In this document: positions 22,701 through 34,687 of the stretch, piece by piece
Layout: every line of letters begins with the position of its first letter
Position numbering within the stretch: the stretch's first letter is position 1
Assembly (NCBI RefSeq): GCF_025094135.1
Contig: NW_026252414.1
Span: 1 to 64,000 of the forward strand
Origin: Mucor mucedo
Taxonomy: Eukaryota; Mucoromycota; Mucoromycetes; Mucorales; Mucoraceae
DNA: 64,000 nucleotides
Reading direction: 5' to 3'
The notes under the pieces: generated by a model
Databases searched by the model: none
Told to the model about the DNA's origin: nothing
The model's input: only the letters and a program-made list of their open reading frames with translations
Position numbers and translations under genes: made by a program

Positions 22701-23072
22701 ACTAAGTAGAATTACTTGTAATTTAGAGTATATATTATAAAGTACATTCTTAAGATGTGTGACCCTTTTTAAAATTAATTTATGTATTGGAAGGTTCAAA
22801 ATATTGATTTGAACTTGTTTAGAGACAGCCTATGAAATCGCAGCCGGAGGCTTATTATCACCGACACTGAAAAAGAGTAAAAGAGTTTAAACCTTTTTTA
22901 TCTACTAAGTAGAATCACTTGTAATTTAGAATATATATTATAAAGTATATTCTTAAGACGCGTGACCCTTTTTAAAATTAATTTATGTATTGAAAGGCCT
23001 GAAATATTGATTTGAAGTTGTTTAGAGACAGCCTATGAAATCGCGGCTGGAGGCTCAATATTACTAACACTG
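22701..23072. repeat. direct repeat of about 169 bp, two copies
   Basis: ACTAAGTAGAATTACTTG...CGACACTG (22701-22869) and ACTAAGTAGAATCACTTG...TAACACTG (22904-23072) are about 90% alike, with a period of 203 bp. No coding potential. Confidence 0.75.
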
Positions 23073-23229
23073 TAAAATTTTCTTAAAAAAAAAAAAATCC
23101 ACCCACATAAAAAAAATCTATCTATGAAAAATTTCCTTTTATATTACTTGTACTCGTCGGAGATGAATGCTCAAAAATGTTACAACATACGTTAGGAACT
23201 ACTCGAAAGCAGATGCACTCTCTGGTCGT

Positions 23230-23395
23230 TTTTTAATTGTCAACTGGCCGGTTGACCGGTCTTTTTTAATTTTCGACCGGCGGGGTGACCGGTCGTCTTT
23301 TAATTTTGACCGGCGGGTTGACCGGTCGTCCTTTAATTTTCGAATGGCGGGCTGACTGGTCGTCTTTTAATTTTCGAGCGGTGGGTTGAACGGTC
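23230..23395. repeat. GACCGG minisatellite
   Basis: Four to five degenerate units of roughly 38-42 bp, each with GGTTGACCGGTCGTC then TTTTAATTTTCGA. It is GC-rich relative to its surroundings. 23400-24090 holds no gene I can support. Confidence 0.7.
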
Positions 23396-24099
23396 GATGT
23401 ATACATGTTGAAAGTTGGCTGGAGCGGTTGGTATTTCTAAATCTATTCGACTTTTATGTCATATGAGGTTTCAGCATAATATGTTGTCCTAACAGTTGTT
23501 CTGGTTTGCCACAACAACTATCTGAAACAGATTGGGAAGAAATTTGTCCCAGGTATTGTGACAGGGTCGAATAAAAGCGATAAACAATTTTATCAGAGTT
23601 ATAGAGAGGTTATAAGCACTAGTCTATCAAAATCATAGGGACCTCGTGTAATCTACATTATTTGATATTTAGAGGAAATGTCCGAATATTACAGTGATAA
23701 TTCATTTCTTGAGACATGACTAAGTAGTTTTCTCCGTCGATACAGAGCATTTATTTTATAATAAACAATTTTCGTTCAAAAGGACAGTTTGGAAGTTTAA
23801 AGCCTGATTTTTACTGGGACGGTTTTTAAAATTTTAGGATAGAGAAGTCTAATTTATCGCGATAAAACGTTTAACGGGAGATACCTGATATATTTTTAGG
23901 AATTTTTACTCTGTAAAACACCTCCAGAACGTCTTTGGCTCTCCCCACTATAAAAGCTAAATTTGCTTTTGTCATTTGTAAAATATTTCGTGTTCAAAAA
24001 ATAAGTTGAGCACTATTTTTTAAGAAGAACTCTCTAATAAGGAAGATAATAGAGCAGAATTTTGAAACACGTTGAATTCATGGAGGAGAAAGGGTTTGC

Positions 24100-25057
24100 T
24101 GTCGTATTTGGGTACGAATCACTTAAGAATAATTAAGCAAATTGTTTAAATAAATAAACTTGTCGTATTTGGGTACGATTCATTTAAGAAGAATTAAGCA
24201 AATCGTTTAAATAAATAAACTATGAAATTAAAACAACCTTTCATGTTACATACCAGCATACGCTTGTATACTGCTATACAACTTCTCCTACTTCGAGTAC
24301 ATACTTCTATATAAAAGATTGCATGATTGGCCTAAATACGATATACGAATGACAGTTGGATACAGAATGCTATACCACTGAGTTACGATATCACCGATCG
24401 AGAAGAGAAACTTCTCAGATCAATCAAGAATTATAAGAAAGAGAAACTTAATATTAATAGTTCTCTCAATGGATTAGCTACCCAGAGAGAGAATAGAACA
24501 GCTATTAATATAAATGGTTCATTTACTTATATATTGATATAATTATACTGCTGATAAAGAGTATAAAGAAATAGTGTATGAATTAATGGATACCTAGCTT
24601 CTACAACCAAATATACAAATATCGATAAGACATTTTATATTTGGGATCGTAATTTATTCATTACAAAGATAATGAATAAATGATCAACTATTATGTTCTA
24701 TTGCCAATTACACTTGACAAACAAGTATGCATCTTTTACAGTAACCGTTGCATGATCTGATAAATAAGTATCTCGTAATACTAAAGATTTATTAGCATAC
24801 TCATGCTCCCGATCCACTGATATGGGACAACGTTATCTGGAAACAATTCTAACGAGTAGTATCCATTTAATCCAAGGCGGGAAACAAAGTATAGATCTAT
24901 TCCAAAACCAGAAAGGTTGACTCATCATTAAAACTCAGGAGAGTTGTGCAATATAAAAAGGATCAATTATTTCATAGCAGCAGAGTTCTTTTAGTCTATT
25001 TTTACCCCTAATAAAAATATACTTTTCTCTCACTACTTTTCTATGTCAAATACCACG
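24100..25057 (+). mobile_element. solo LTR, family A, copy 2
   Basis: About 958 bp begins TGTCGTATTTGGGTACG and ends GTCAAATACCACG. The first 62 bp are tandemly duplicated (second TGTCGTATTTGG at 24162). It contains the CAATATAAAAAGG box at 24949 and aligns with 1092-2022. Flanks (tttgc/ttttc) are only loosely alike. Sequence from 25060 to 25355 shows no gene. Confidence 0.65.
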
Positions 25058-25361
25058 TTTTCTCTTCTTTTTAAAAAATCGGAGCAAAAATTGTACATTT
25101 TAAAATAGATGCACTGTACAAATAAAATAAAAACCTAATTAACAGTCCAAAAATTTGACCAATTTTTTAAAAATACGGTCGAATTTTGGACCGAATTTTT
25201 AAAAATGCAATCGAAATATTTGACCGATACTGACAAGTACTAACGATGGTTTTCGCAAATAATACTATTAGATAATGAAACTGTTAACGTATTCAGTTCA
25301 CTAGTTGGTACCCTTGTAAACCAAAAAAATTAGATGTCATATATTGAAAAAGAAAGACAAT

Positions 25362-26048
25362 AAGGGGTTTCAGTTCTTCCCCGCCGGATTTACACATTTT
25401 TTTTACACATTCGGTAAAATAATTAAGAACCAATGAAATGCTTTTGACATTTTGCAAGAACTGAGCCCCCAAATAAAAAAAAAATTCACACTTTTTAGAA
25501 AGACGTTAATTTTAAAGATCCGAGCCAATGAAGTCGTTCCTGATTTCGTAACTTCATAATGAGTTATATAGCAACATTGAATACGTTGTAGTTATGACAC
25601 AAGAAAAGGTTAATTGAATACGACACATCACAGGGCAACAACATTGTTGAGTTACGGAGAAACTTGCTTCTTCTGTTAAAGGCGAAAGTGACAGCAAAGA
25701 TGAGGAACGTGTTGTGCTTCGACAAGAGCATACTCCTGCTTTGATTGAAGCAAATACTCCAGAGGAAAAAGAACAACGAATCGTTATGAGAAGAATTTTG
25801 AAAGGGTTTTGCCATGAATACAAAAAATTAAAGCATGATATTTCGTGTTTTTAAAACTCAATATGTGTGAAAAAGTGTAAAAAAAAAGTGTGAAACGAAA
25901 AAAAAACTTGACATGGTCAAGAGCTCCTACACTTTTTTTTTTACACTTTTTTTTTATGAAAAAATTTCGTGTTTTTGATTGGTTAATTTAAAAGTCAGAA
26001 TGTGTAAAAAAAATGTGTAAATCCGGCGGGGAAGAACTGAAACCCCTT
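25362..26048. mobile_element. 687-bp Harbinger-like MITE or deletion derivative
   Basis: Perfect 51-bp terminal inverted repeats (25362-25412 and 25998-26048) start AAGGGGTTTCAGTTCTTCCC. The flanking 3-bp direct repeat is AAT (25359-25361 and 26049-26051), the same as for the Harbinger element at 10305. A plus-strand stretch near 25690-25850 reads EEKEQRIVMRRILKGFCHEY, apparently the C-terminal end of a lost element protein. It lacks a transposase. Confidence 0.85.
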
Positions 26049-26051
26049 AAT

Positions 26052-27418
26052 TTATTGAGAAAAAGATCCACAAATGTTTGAATAAAGAAACGCACAAGAT
26101 GGTTTTACAGATGAAATACGAGACTAACCAACCCATACCAACTTATGGAGCTATTAGTTACACCTGTTATAGATAAACGCGTCTGCGCGGTACTTACCTA
26201 TAAGATCTAATGTTAATAACGAGTAAAAAAAGATAAGAACGCAACATACCTTAATGAAGAAACAAGTCGTCCAGGTCAAACGTTACTATCTGTAAACTTT
26301 CAGTAAATCTATAGAAATATATTGATATTAATAGGAATGCGGGTGACTATAGCGATAAATTATACCTCAAAAAGAATGTAGTTCATTGTTGCAGCAAATC
26401 TAAATTGACTTGGTGTTACACAGGATAGGATCTTTCCCATAAATACGCTCCTTTTTTTTTCTTAATAAATATCTCTTCAGTTTAATCTTGACTAAAAATC
26501 TAGTTTCTTATTAAATTGTAATTGACTCCTTTGTGTTTCCCTCAACTTTCATACTTCTTGTTTATCTTAAGTCTCTACTTATCATATAACATTTAACTCA
26601 AAGTTCATATTTCACACTCGACTTGAGTCTCTTTATTATCAAAACCGTATATAAGATATTGTTTATATTTACATAATTACTTTTCTTTTTATTCTTGGCA
26701 ATCAGTTTATTTTTATATTATTTACGCCCTCTTAAAATCATCGTTGATTATCTTCTTATCCTAAAAACTTTATATTATAATGTTTCTTAAGTTGACTTCC
26801 AGTCTGGAGCTCACTTTCATAGCTACTTTATTATTAACATCGATATTAATAACCTATATTCACTTTATCCATTAGGAACTATTACTAGTGTTTTAACATC
26901 ATCTACCATGAACGCAGACACAACATTTACTATTCGTAAACTACATCGAACAGAGTTACATAACTGTAAAAGGTTACTTTTATGTTAATTTGGGGTATAA
27001 ATTATTATACATACTATTTCAAGGTCATTTGTCAAAAAAAAAAACAGAAAAAAAGGACAATAGTTAAGAAAGAAAAACAATTTCAGGTTTATAAATAATG
27101 ATTTTTTAAACTCAATAGATATTACGTACAGGAACGGTAAGCACAAACATAAAGTCCCTTCCAGTGCGCTTGATAGGTACTTCCAATGATCCCTTGACAA
27201 TTCTTTGTTTTCTATAACTTGTATCTTTACAAGATGGAAAAATGGGGAAACTAGAAAGAAAGTTTTTAAGAAGGAGGGTGATTTCAGAAAAAGTGTTTGT
27301 AGTGATTTGTCGAGTGGCAAAAGTTTGGACATAATACCCGCGGCCTTTAGTACTAAAAACATCTTTTTTGTAATATAAATACTATAATACAACCGTCAAT
27401 ACTTTGTCATAGAGACAT
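26052..27418. other. no gene supported
   Basis: AT-rich sequence. A minus-strand 135-codon ORF (26985-27392) is rich in Leu/Phe/Lys and matches nothing I know. I leave it unannotated as a gene. Confidence 0.4.
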
Positions 27419-28038
27419 TGTCATGAACCGCCTATGTTTCAGTTGCATATAATCATGAGAAATGTCTCAGACCATTATTGAAACCCAACCAGCCCATTGA
27501 TCTTGTTCCACCTGTTCCCTGTTCTCTGTCTCCTGTCACACATGTCACTGTCAAACGTCAGTATTGTGTCCTGTCTAACGTCTCTGTTGCAAATAATGTA
27601 TCTCCGTTATCCCTTGTCCTTGTAGAACCCATTTAACATACGTTTCCTTTGTACCTCTGCCTTTGAACTTTCTTGTAAAATATTAGTAATATCAGCCCAT
27701 GTTATCCTATGTATGTATCCCCGAAATTATCTGTATCCATGCCCGCTATTCCAAACAAAGTCCCAAACTCATATGACTTATAATTTTTCTCTGTAAATAT
27801 GAACCCCGAACCCTTGTTTACCCGACCTGTCAATTAATATAAATAACAGCACGTTTATTTTTTTTTTATTTTTGTGTTCAAGATCTTATCTATTTTTACT
27901 GTTTCTTTGAACAACCTTTTTCTACTGTCATACTTTTATATATATATAAATCAATACTAATCGATATACAATTCTGTTTCTCCTGTACTCACCTTAATAA
28001 TCATTTTGTTCTGCTCTTGCCCCGCCCCGCTCCTAACA
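27419..28038 (+). mobile_element. solo LTR, family B, copy 2
   Basis: 620 bp starts TGTCATGAACCGCC and ends GCTCCTAACA. It aligns end to end with 3839-4451 (for example TCTCAGA(C/T)CATTATT near 27465 and the CCCGAACCCTTGTTTACCCG block). I see no matching target duplication, so the flanks may be rearranged or the insertion old. Confidence 0.75.
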
Positions 28039-28105
28039 GTATTATATAATATACAACATTTTTTTTAGGTATCTTCAATTATTTAAAGATAAAACATGAG
28101 AATAA

Positions 28106-31100
28106 TCAAGTATTCATATTTGAGAAGTGGTCGACAACGGTCACCGAGGGAAGTTTAGTCAAGCCGCATACTTCATTAACAATCTGAGCATTCAATTCGC
28201 GCTGTTCAAGTAGCTCGTGGTAAATAGTAGCTAACATCTCGAAGAGGAGATTCCAATTCGCACGCAATTGCCAGGTAGTTGGAACATAGGCAGATCGTAC
28301 TTCCACAAGCTTCCACTTACCCGATTTTGAGAGTGTCATTTTTGTAAGAGTTAGTGTTTGCTTGATCACCTGAACACCGAATGCGCACTTTTTTGTGATT
28401 GATTCGATACTGGCATTCTTATTTTGTTTAATGGTATTAAGTAATGAATTGCTGCATTCAACTAAGAGTTTTAAAGTATCATCCAATGAGTGATTTACCA
28501 CCTCTTTCTCAAATCCACTGCTACATTCGACAAAAAATTCTTCGTTACTGGTCATGGTGTTTTTCCCCAATGCATCCGCATATTTTTTGTCAACTAAGCT
28601 AATCACAAAATCATTATTTTCCAGTACAGCCATGTCTTGTGTTTCCAAGCCCTTTTCGCACCAGCAGAACTCAATAAATTGTCTTTCTTGACTGAAGTAC
28701 TTGAACATTGGAACTATGTATTTTACGAATGGTGTTCTTTCATGGTTATTGGTACTAGATAATGGCTGTTTGCAATTTGAAGTAAAATCAGTGAGGGTGT
28801 AGCTTATTATATCCATTAAGGTACGAGTTGAACCGGTAGAGTTTAATCGAATCTTACTGTTCCATAGCATTCTCACAATGTCCTTTTCATCCGCATTCAT
28901 GGCCTCGTTGATGAAATCCCTGACACCAGGAAATATATCAAATGAAGCTAATCGGTGTCTATCCTCGGCGTACCTTTTGTAATCCTCCATTGCTTCCCCA
29001 ATTTTATTGTTATTTGAATTGATCAGAAACTCCATTGCAATGTCACAGAAATCATCAATCGCCTCTCGGTCAGACTTTTGTATTTTCGGCTTATTTGGAC
29101 AAGTCAGATACGCGGTTGGATGGAATATTGTGAATCTCTTTTTATTTTTATCCAAGGTACAGGTCTGAAATGGCAAAAAATAATTAGTCTTGCGTTTCAT
29201 CATTTAATTTATTCACATTACCTTCTTTATAGGTCTTGACGATGAACTTTGACTTGTTAAAGTCTGAGGTGAGTGGTGGTTTGGGGTATCTGTCGTTTCT
29301 GGGGTTGTTGAAGCCTGAGATGAGTGATGACTTGTTGAAGCTTGAGTCGAGCGAGGATTGGTTTTATTGGTATATTCTTGCTCAAATTCATGAAGACCTT
29401 GTCTTGTAAAAGTTGCTCCAAGAAGCTGGGCTTGCAAGTAGGTGTTGTTTCGTTCTTGCGCCACCTTTCGTGCATTTACTCTTGGCTGATTGGCTTCAAC
29501 TTCCTTATTAAACGCTTTAAGGAATTATCCTTCGTTTTTCTTTTTGAAAAATAACTGTATACTTTTCGAATAAATTCTTTGATATCGATTGGTAGTACGA
29601 ACGAGCCATCAACTTTTGTTAAATTACACAACGCTGTTTTTATGTCGTTATATACGTTTTGAAGGTCCTCTACCAACATTACATCTTCTTGAAGCCCATG
29701 CATTATAGAATTCATGTCCTCAAACGTAGCCACTGAACCTGTCGACAGGTAATCGCGTTTGATAGCCTTTTTTCGTATATCTTCAATAATATAGTACTCC
29801 TTGTCAGCTTAGTTTGAAAACGTTTGTATTGCATCACCATGATATAAAACGTAAGCTTCATTCCTTTGTTGCGAGAAGAAAAAATAAATGACTATACAGA
29901 GAAAAAAATTTACATGTTCGTGATAAACGTACCAACTGCCAATGCCAACAAGCTACCATTCAAATCCTCTTCATCACAAAGCTTTTTTCCAAATCTTGCC
30001 AACTTCATCATATCATTATGCAACTGGATAGTATTGCTACTGCTATCGCTGATCTTCACCTCACAGCATCCAAAATTGTAATCAATGGTTCTTTGTTTTA
30101 AAATAACCATCTCTGCATCTGGGCGTTCATCCTCTGTACTAGTACTACGTGTAATTGTCCTAAGGAGAACTATATTGAGCTTACATATTTATTAAAGACA
30201 ATACAGCAATATTTACCACATAAAATTATGATCTGTATCATTACCATTTAACATCCCATTTAATATTGGATCCAAAAACTTTGTTATCAATTCAGTCTCT
30301 TTGATTGTATGATTTAACAAGGGTTCATCAGGAAGCTTATCCATACTACACAGAGTAATAACAGATATCAGTATATATTTCACTTGAGTTACAATTAACA
30401 ATCCTTACTAAGCTAAAAAAATGTCTAATATCTTGGCATCCAGATCATCTGCTGCTTTGTAAATATCAAATATCTGACACTTTATGTACTTTCGACTTGA
30501 ATGTTCGATTATCTAAAGTTATCCAATTTGTTAAAAGTAGTGCATCAAATTATCAAGCATAATATCGAAACTTACAGCCATCGTATTTCCCAATTCTGTC
30601 AATAACTTTCCTTCAACCCTCAATTCCAATTCCAAGAACTCCTTTTTTAAATCATTATGGTAGCATACCAAATTCTTGTTTCGAATACAAGACAACATTT
30701 CTTCAAAATGTTGTTTCTTCACAAGCAAAAGAATATGATCCAAGGCCCTAGAAGTTGTGTTTTAATTAGTGTAAAAGAAATGAGCATAACATACATATAC
30801 ATACAATAATTGCTGTAGGTTTCTATTTATAAGAAGTCCTGGACTTTCTGCTAATGTTTGTGCTTCTTCCCGGATTACATAAAATCCTTCGATTATATTG
30901 TAACCATTACTTGCTTTTTCGTGCACTTCTTCCATATCTCCCGTATCTTCCGTATCTCCCGTATCTTCTGTGTCTTCTACACTACCACCATTGTTGCGAA
31001 TGATTCTGCCTCTGGCACTTCTTCCAGCCACCAAAACCCCAGTCTCCAGTGTTCTGTTGCTCTCAATTTGAACACCTCTCTCCAGTCTTGCTTCTGCATA

Positions 31101-31148
31101 GAACTGCAATATAAATTGCAAAAGTGTTGACTCGCGTTTGGTTTTCAA
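28106..31148 (-). CDS. multi-exon PD-(D/E)XK-like nuclease-fold gene
   Basis: A run of minus-strand exon-sized pieces (31148-30762, 30743-30531, 30401-30213, 30125-29910, 29733-29476, 29464-29213, 29203-28106) is separated by short AT-rich gaps. 30401-30213 contains KETELITKFLDPIL, and the next piece contains RPDAEM (30111-30125) followed about 14 residues later by GCCEVK (30054-30062). That is a PD...ExK nuclease core with the helix expected upstream. The last piece (28106-29203) has ERTPFVKYIVPMFKYFSQ, FIEFCWCEKGL and FFVECSSG. A frame change near 29520 (SLKRL versus LKAFNKEVEAN) is a hidden splice or a frameshift. It may be one gene or two close ones. It belongs to a lineage-typical family of unknown role. 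The fold is inferred and no partner is visible. Confidence 0.5.
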
Positions 31149-31529
31149 ATTGTTTTATAAACAATTTGGTTTAGTCTTTATGACCATCCACAAATTGCGC
31201 GAGTGAGGCGTGATTCTTGGTTCCTTTCAAATAGTCTCTAATACCTGCAGGAAATACTACGCTTAATTCATTCATTCTTCCTCAATGCAAATTTTACTTA
31301 CTTGTAGAAATAGAAGACATTCTTTTAGCGAATTAGAATAATGAAGAGGTACAGTGCTTCAACTGCCATTTGGACACTTTTTTGAAATCATTGGTTGGAA
31401 GTTAGAAACCAATTGCACTACAAAATTTTCCAGCAGTTTATTCGCACCTTAAACGGATACCGGCGGTACTGGCAATATTTTTGACGAGCAAGTTTAGGAA
31501 GCGCCGGGTTACTTTGAGGATATATCATT

Positions 31530-32500
31530 TCCCTTAACAGATTTGACAAATCTTCCAAAATGTATAAAACACCAGGACATTCAGGTTGAAGCAAGATTTT
31601 CAGCCGACACCGAGACGAAAGAGGCTGATCTGAAGAAGGAGAGAGTTCTTCAGTATGATATCTATTCACTCGAAGATTGTGAGCGTTGGTTTTAGAAAAG
31701 CTTATAAAACCAATGCAAGCAGCTCTAGCAGCCAAGATCAATTATGGCACTGCTAGCAAATGGAAAAAGACATACAAAGGAAGACCTTAGAAAAACCCCG
31801 GTTAAAAAAAATACCCAACAAAACGCTTGATATACCTACCGGTAAGCTAAACGAAACCCATAAAACTCATTTAGTCAATTACTTTTGATGAAGATTCGAC
31901 GGCAACAATCCAAAACGTAGTAGAAAAATTGGACTTAATTCGGATGAGTACAGTGGAAGATACACTAAAGTGTAATTGTCAGGAACGAGGCTAGGATTAT
32001 ATTATAGCAATTATATCCGAAGATACCTACTAGTTATACAAAGACAAAAGGAGAATGGTTTACGAAGTATTTAATAATAGTAATTGATTATTCAAGGAAG
32101 GGGAAGGAATACAAAAAAATCAACATGGAACGGGGGAGTATTTATATCTTTTCAGATAACATGGGTTTGCATTTAAGAATGTCTTGGCTTACTTAATTAG
32201 TCTTAGTGTTGGTTTCAGCTTACGCGGCCGAAACCCATGAGTCATAATTACTGATTGCTTGGCGTCGGAGATACTTGGAAACGAGTCATGACTACTAATC
32301 TCTTGGAAGTGGGGGCTCATTGCATGGATAGTCTTGGAAGGTCCTAGAAGGTTCTGGACACTGGCATTGTTGAATCTCAGCGTGAGATTCCAGAACATTC
32401 CAGTAGTCGGGGATTCGTGGTCAGGGGCAAAGTGCTAAGTACGTGGTTTATGACAGTAATCTTGCTGCATAATTATGAGCTCTATCATTTCAGGAACATG
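31530..32500 (+). pseudogene. decayed Tc1-like transposase N-terminus split by a solo LTR
   Basis: Broken plus-strand reading ALAAKINYGTASKWKKTYKG parallels AAKAANVQYETARKWKTIYE of the neighbouring transposase. STATIQNVVEKLDLI parallels IAVIQNAVESLTKN. The sequence TLKCN at 31965-31976 resumes after the LTR as LAA, matching KDCNLT. It is an old relative of the 32523-34117 element. Confidence 0.65.
31977..32455 (+). mobile_element. solo LTR with TSD GTAAT
   Basis: 479 bp starts TGTCAGGAACGAGGC and ends GGTTTATGACA. It is flanked by the perfect 5-bp duplication GTAAT (31972-31976 and 32456-32460). It interrupts the decayed Tc1-like transposase. Its termini resemble the LTR at 17624-18129. Confidence 0.85.
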
Positions 32501-32522
32501 AATTGAACCATTTTCCATAATA

Positions 32523-34117
32523 CAGTGCTTCCACTCTCATTTTACCGAATGTTTGAAAACTCCGCCCACTTTTTGAAAATAATTGACCGGGAAAAAGAGA
32601 CTAAATTGCCCAGCTTTTTGAAACTAAATTAAATAGCTTTTTTAAAATAAAATAACCACTTTTTACAAATAACTTAACCTACTTTTTGTATTTTAAATAT
32701 TTCTTTTAAAAAACATTTTCACTACGAAAATGGTAGAGGCGATATTGTAGACAATTCTGAAGATGAACCAGACGCTTACTTGGTCGAGCCTTCATTTCGT
32801 TCTACCAATTTGACGAATTTGAAAAAATACATAAAAAACAAAAAGATACCGATCGAAGATGAGGCAAATGACGTTGAAATGAAGGAAGCACCAACAAAAA
32901 AAGAAAGATTCTCTACGTACAACACCTATTCAGATGACGACCACAAAAGATATTTCTATTTTATTAAGGAGAAACTCATGACTCCCTCTCAAGCAGCTAA
33001 AGCTGCCAATGTTCAATATGAAACTGCTCGAAAATGGAAAACGATCTACGAAAAAAACCACGACGAGGGTATTCCTCTTAAGAAAACGAATCGCGTAAAC
33101 AAGCCTGTGAGTAAATTGAATGAAGAGCATAAGATCTTTATACAAAACTTTTTTGACAAAAATAAAATAGCTGTTATACAAAACGCTGTTGAGAGCTTGA
33201 CAAAGAACTCTGAGGGCTTGGAAAATAAGAAGAGTAGAGTTGCTGAGTTTATGAGGAAAGACTGCAACCTTACTATAAAAGTGGTTACTGGCCATCCTAA
33301 GCGAAGAAACGGCAGCGATACGTTAGACAAACGTGCCCAGTTCGTAAAAGAGTGAACTGAGAAGGGAATGTTTTTTATGCATAACTGTGTGTTTATTGAC
33401 GAGTCTGGCTTCGACATTAACATGCGCCGCTCAAGAGGTTGGTCAACGCGACGAAATCAAGCAGTTATTGTAAACACCCTCTGCAAGAGCCGTCTCGCAT
33501 ACCATTATCGGTGCTATTATAGCATACAGTATTTATATATAACTTTAAGAGATACAGGAAATGCGAAGAAGAGAAGGATCGAGGGTGCCCAGAAGCGGAA
33601 AACGACTGATGCGGCAGTTAAAGCAATTCCTAAGGGAACTACAACTAGATATTATTTTCAGTTTATTAGTGACACAATGGATATTATGGATGAGTATGAC
33701 TACATGAAGGGATTTCATCTTGTAATGGATAACGCTCCTATCCATGTTAAAGCTGTTGTCGATCCTATAATCATCAAGAGGGTTTATATACCCGTGTATC
33801 TTCCTCCCTATTCTCCAGAGCTTAATCCCATAGAGCAGTTTTGAAAAGTGTTGAAGGATAGAGTCAGAAGAAACAAGTCGAATAATGTAGAAGATCTCAC
33901 CTCACGAATTGTCGAAGGAAGCGAAGATGTTCCAGTTGAACATTTGAAGAATTTCATTAAACATTCCATAAACTGTTTCCCTACATGCTTAAAGAATCTT
34001 CGCAATTTATTTGACTAGAAATTGGTCAAACCATTTGTAAAATGTGATCAATTTATTTTCTTCGCACAAGTGTGCAATTTTGTTCAAAATTTTAGTAACT
34101 TGAGAGTGGAAGCACTG
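32523..34117 (+). mobile_element. Tc1/mariner element with TA target duplication
   Basis: 1595 bp bounded by a perfect 17-bp inverted repeat CAGTGCTTCCACTCTCA at both ends, with TA on each side (32521-32522 and 34118-34119). The single transposase gene inside carries two in-frame TGA codons. Confidence 0.9.
32729..34017 (+). pseudogene. Tc1/mariner-type DDE transposase, two TGA stops
   Basis: The frame 32780-33355, 33368-33844 and on to TAG 34015 is one protein interrupted by TGA at 33353 and 33842. It has a paired-type HTH (MTPSQAAKAANVQYETARKW), a second HTH region, then Asp in CVFIDESGFDIN, Asp in LVMDNAPIH and Glu in YSPELNPIEQF. The second TGA stands exactly where Tc1 transposases have Trp (NPIEQF-W), and the first also fits a Trp position. 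The initiating ATG at 32729 is out of frame, so the 5' end is damaged too. Inactive unless the stops are read through. Confidence 0.88.
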
Positions 34118-34119
34118 TA

Positions 34120-34687
34120 TGTACCTCTCTAATATGATTTTCATTTTTGGAGACAAATAGCAATTCCCTTTGGTCGTACTCCTAAAGACAAACTGACGAG
34201 GTTTAAAAAACCACCTGTCAATATTGACCATCAGGCAATCAGAACAAAATTTACCGCCGCCCCTACCCTGGTTACATCCGAGTAAACCAGTAATACGACA
34301 TTTGAAGGTGAACAATCGTCTTTTGCTTAGAGACCACAAGTATAAAACATATATAGGGAATCAAGCATCAGGTAGCCTGAGGAACAAAGGGAAAAGGCCA
34401 ACAGAAAACGCCTATGGTTCTGATCCTTTGGCACCAACAATGCTTCTTTACGGTAACCTGGTGGTCAATTTTTAGACCGCCATTTCTTTCAATAGCCTTC
34501 TTTCCTTTTTGAAAGTTTTGCACCGAAAACTCCCTTCAGAATCCACACCATCAAACTCGATCTTTTCCGACAGAATCTCCACCTCGTTTATGTCATAAAA
34601 GACCTGATCTTGGGTAGGATCTGAATCAATAAACGCATCTTCATTATCGTCATTGGAAATGAATACAGCTTCTTCAAGTCGAGATAG
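34120..34687. other. no clear gene; charged minus-strand remnant
   Basis: Minus-strand reading between 34680 and 34480 gives an acidic peptide (ISNDDNEDAFIDSDPTQDQV...) ending in a stop. A plus-strand 83-codon ORF (34224-34475) is not recognised. Probably rearranged element sequence next to the gypsy fragment. Confidence 0.3.

Noticed and set aside
26985..27392. 135-codon minus-strand ORF
   Set aside because: Hydrophobic low-complexity composition from an AT-rich tract, no motif, no neighbours; cannot be supported as a gene.
28106..31148. Candidate Crinkler-type effector
   Set aside because: No LxLFLAK-like N-terminal signal seen; the PD...ExK core and the neighbours point to the lineage-specific nuclease-like family instead.
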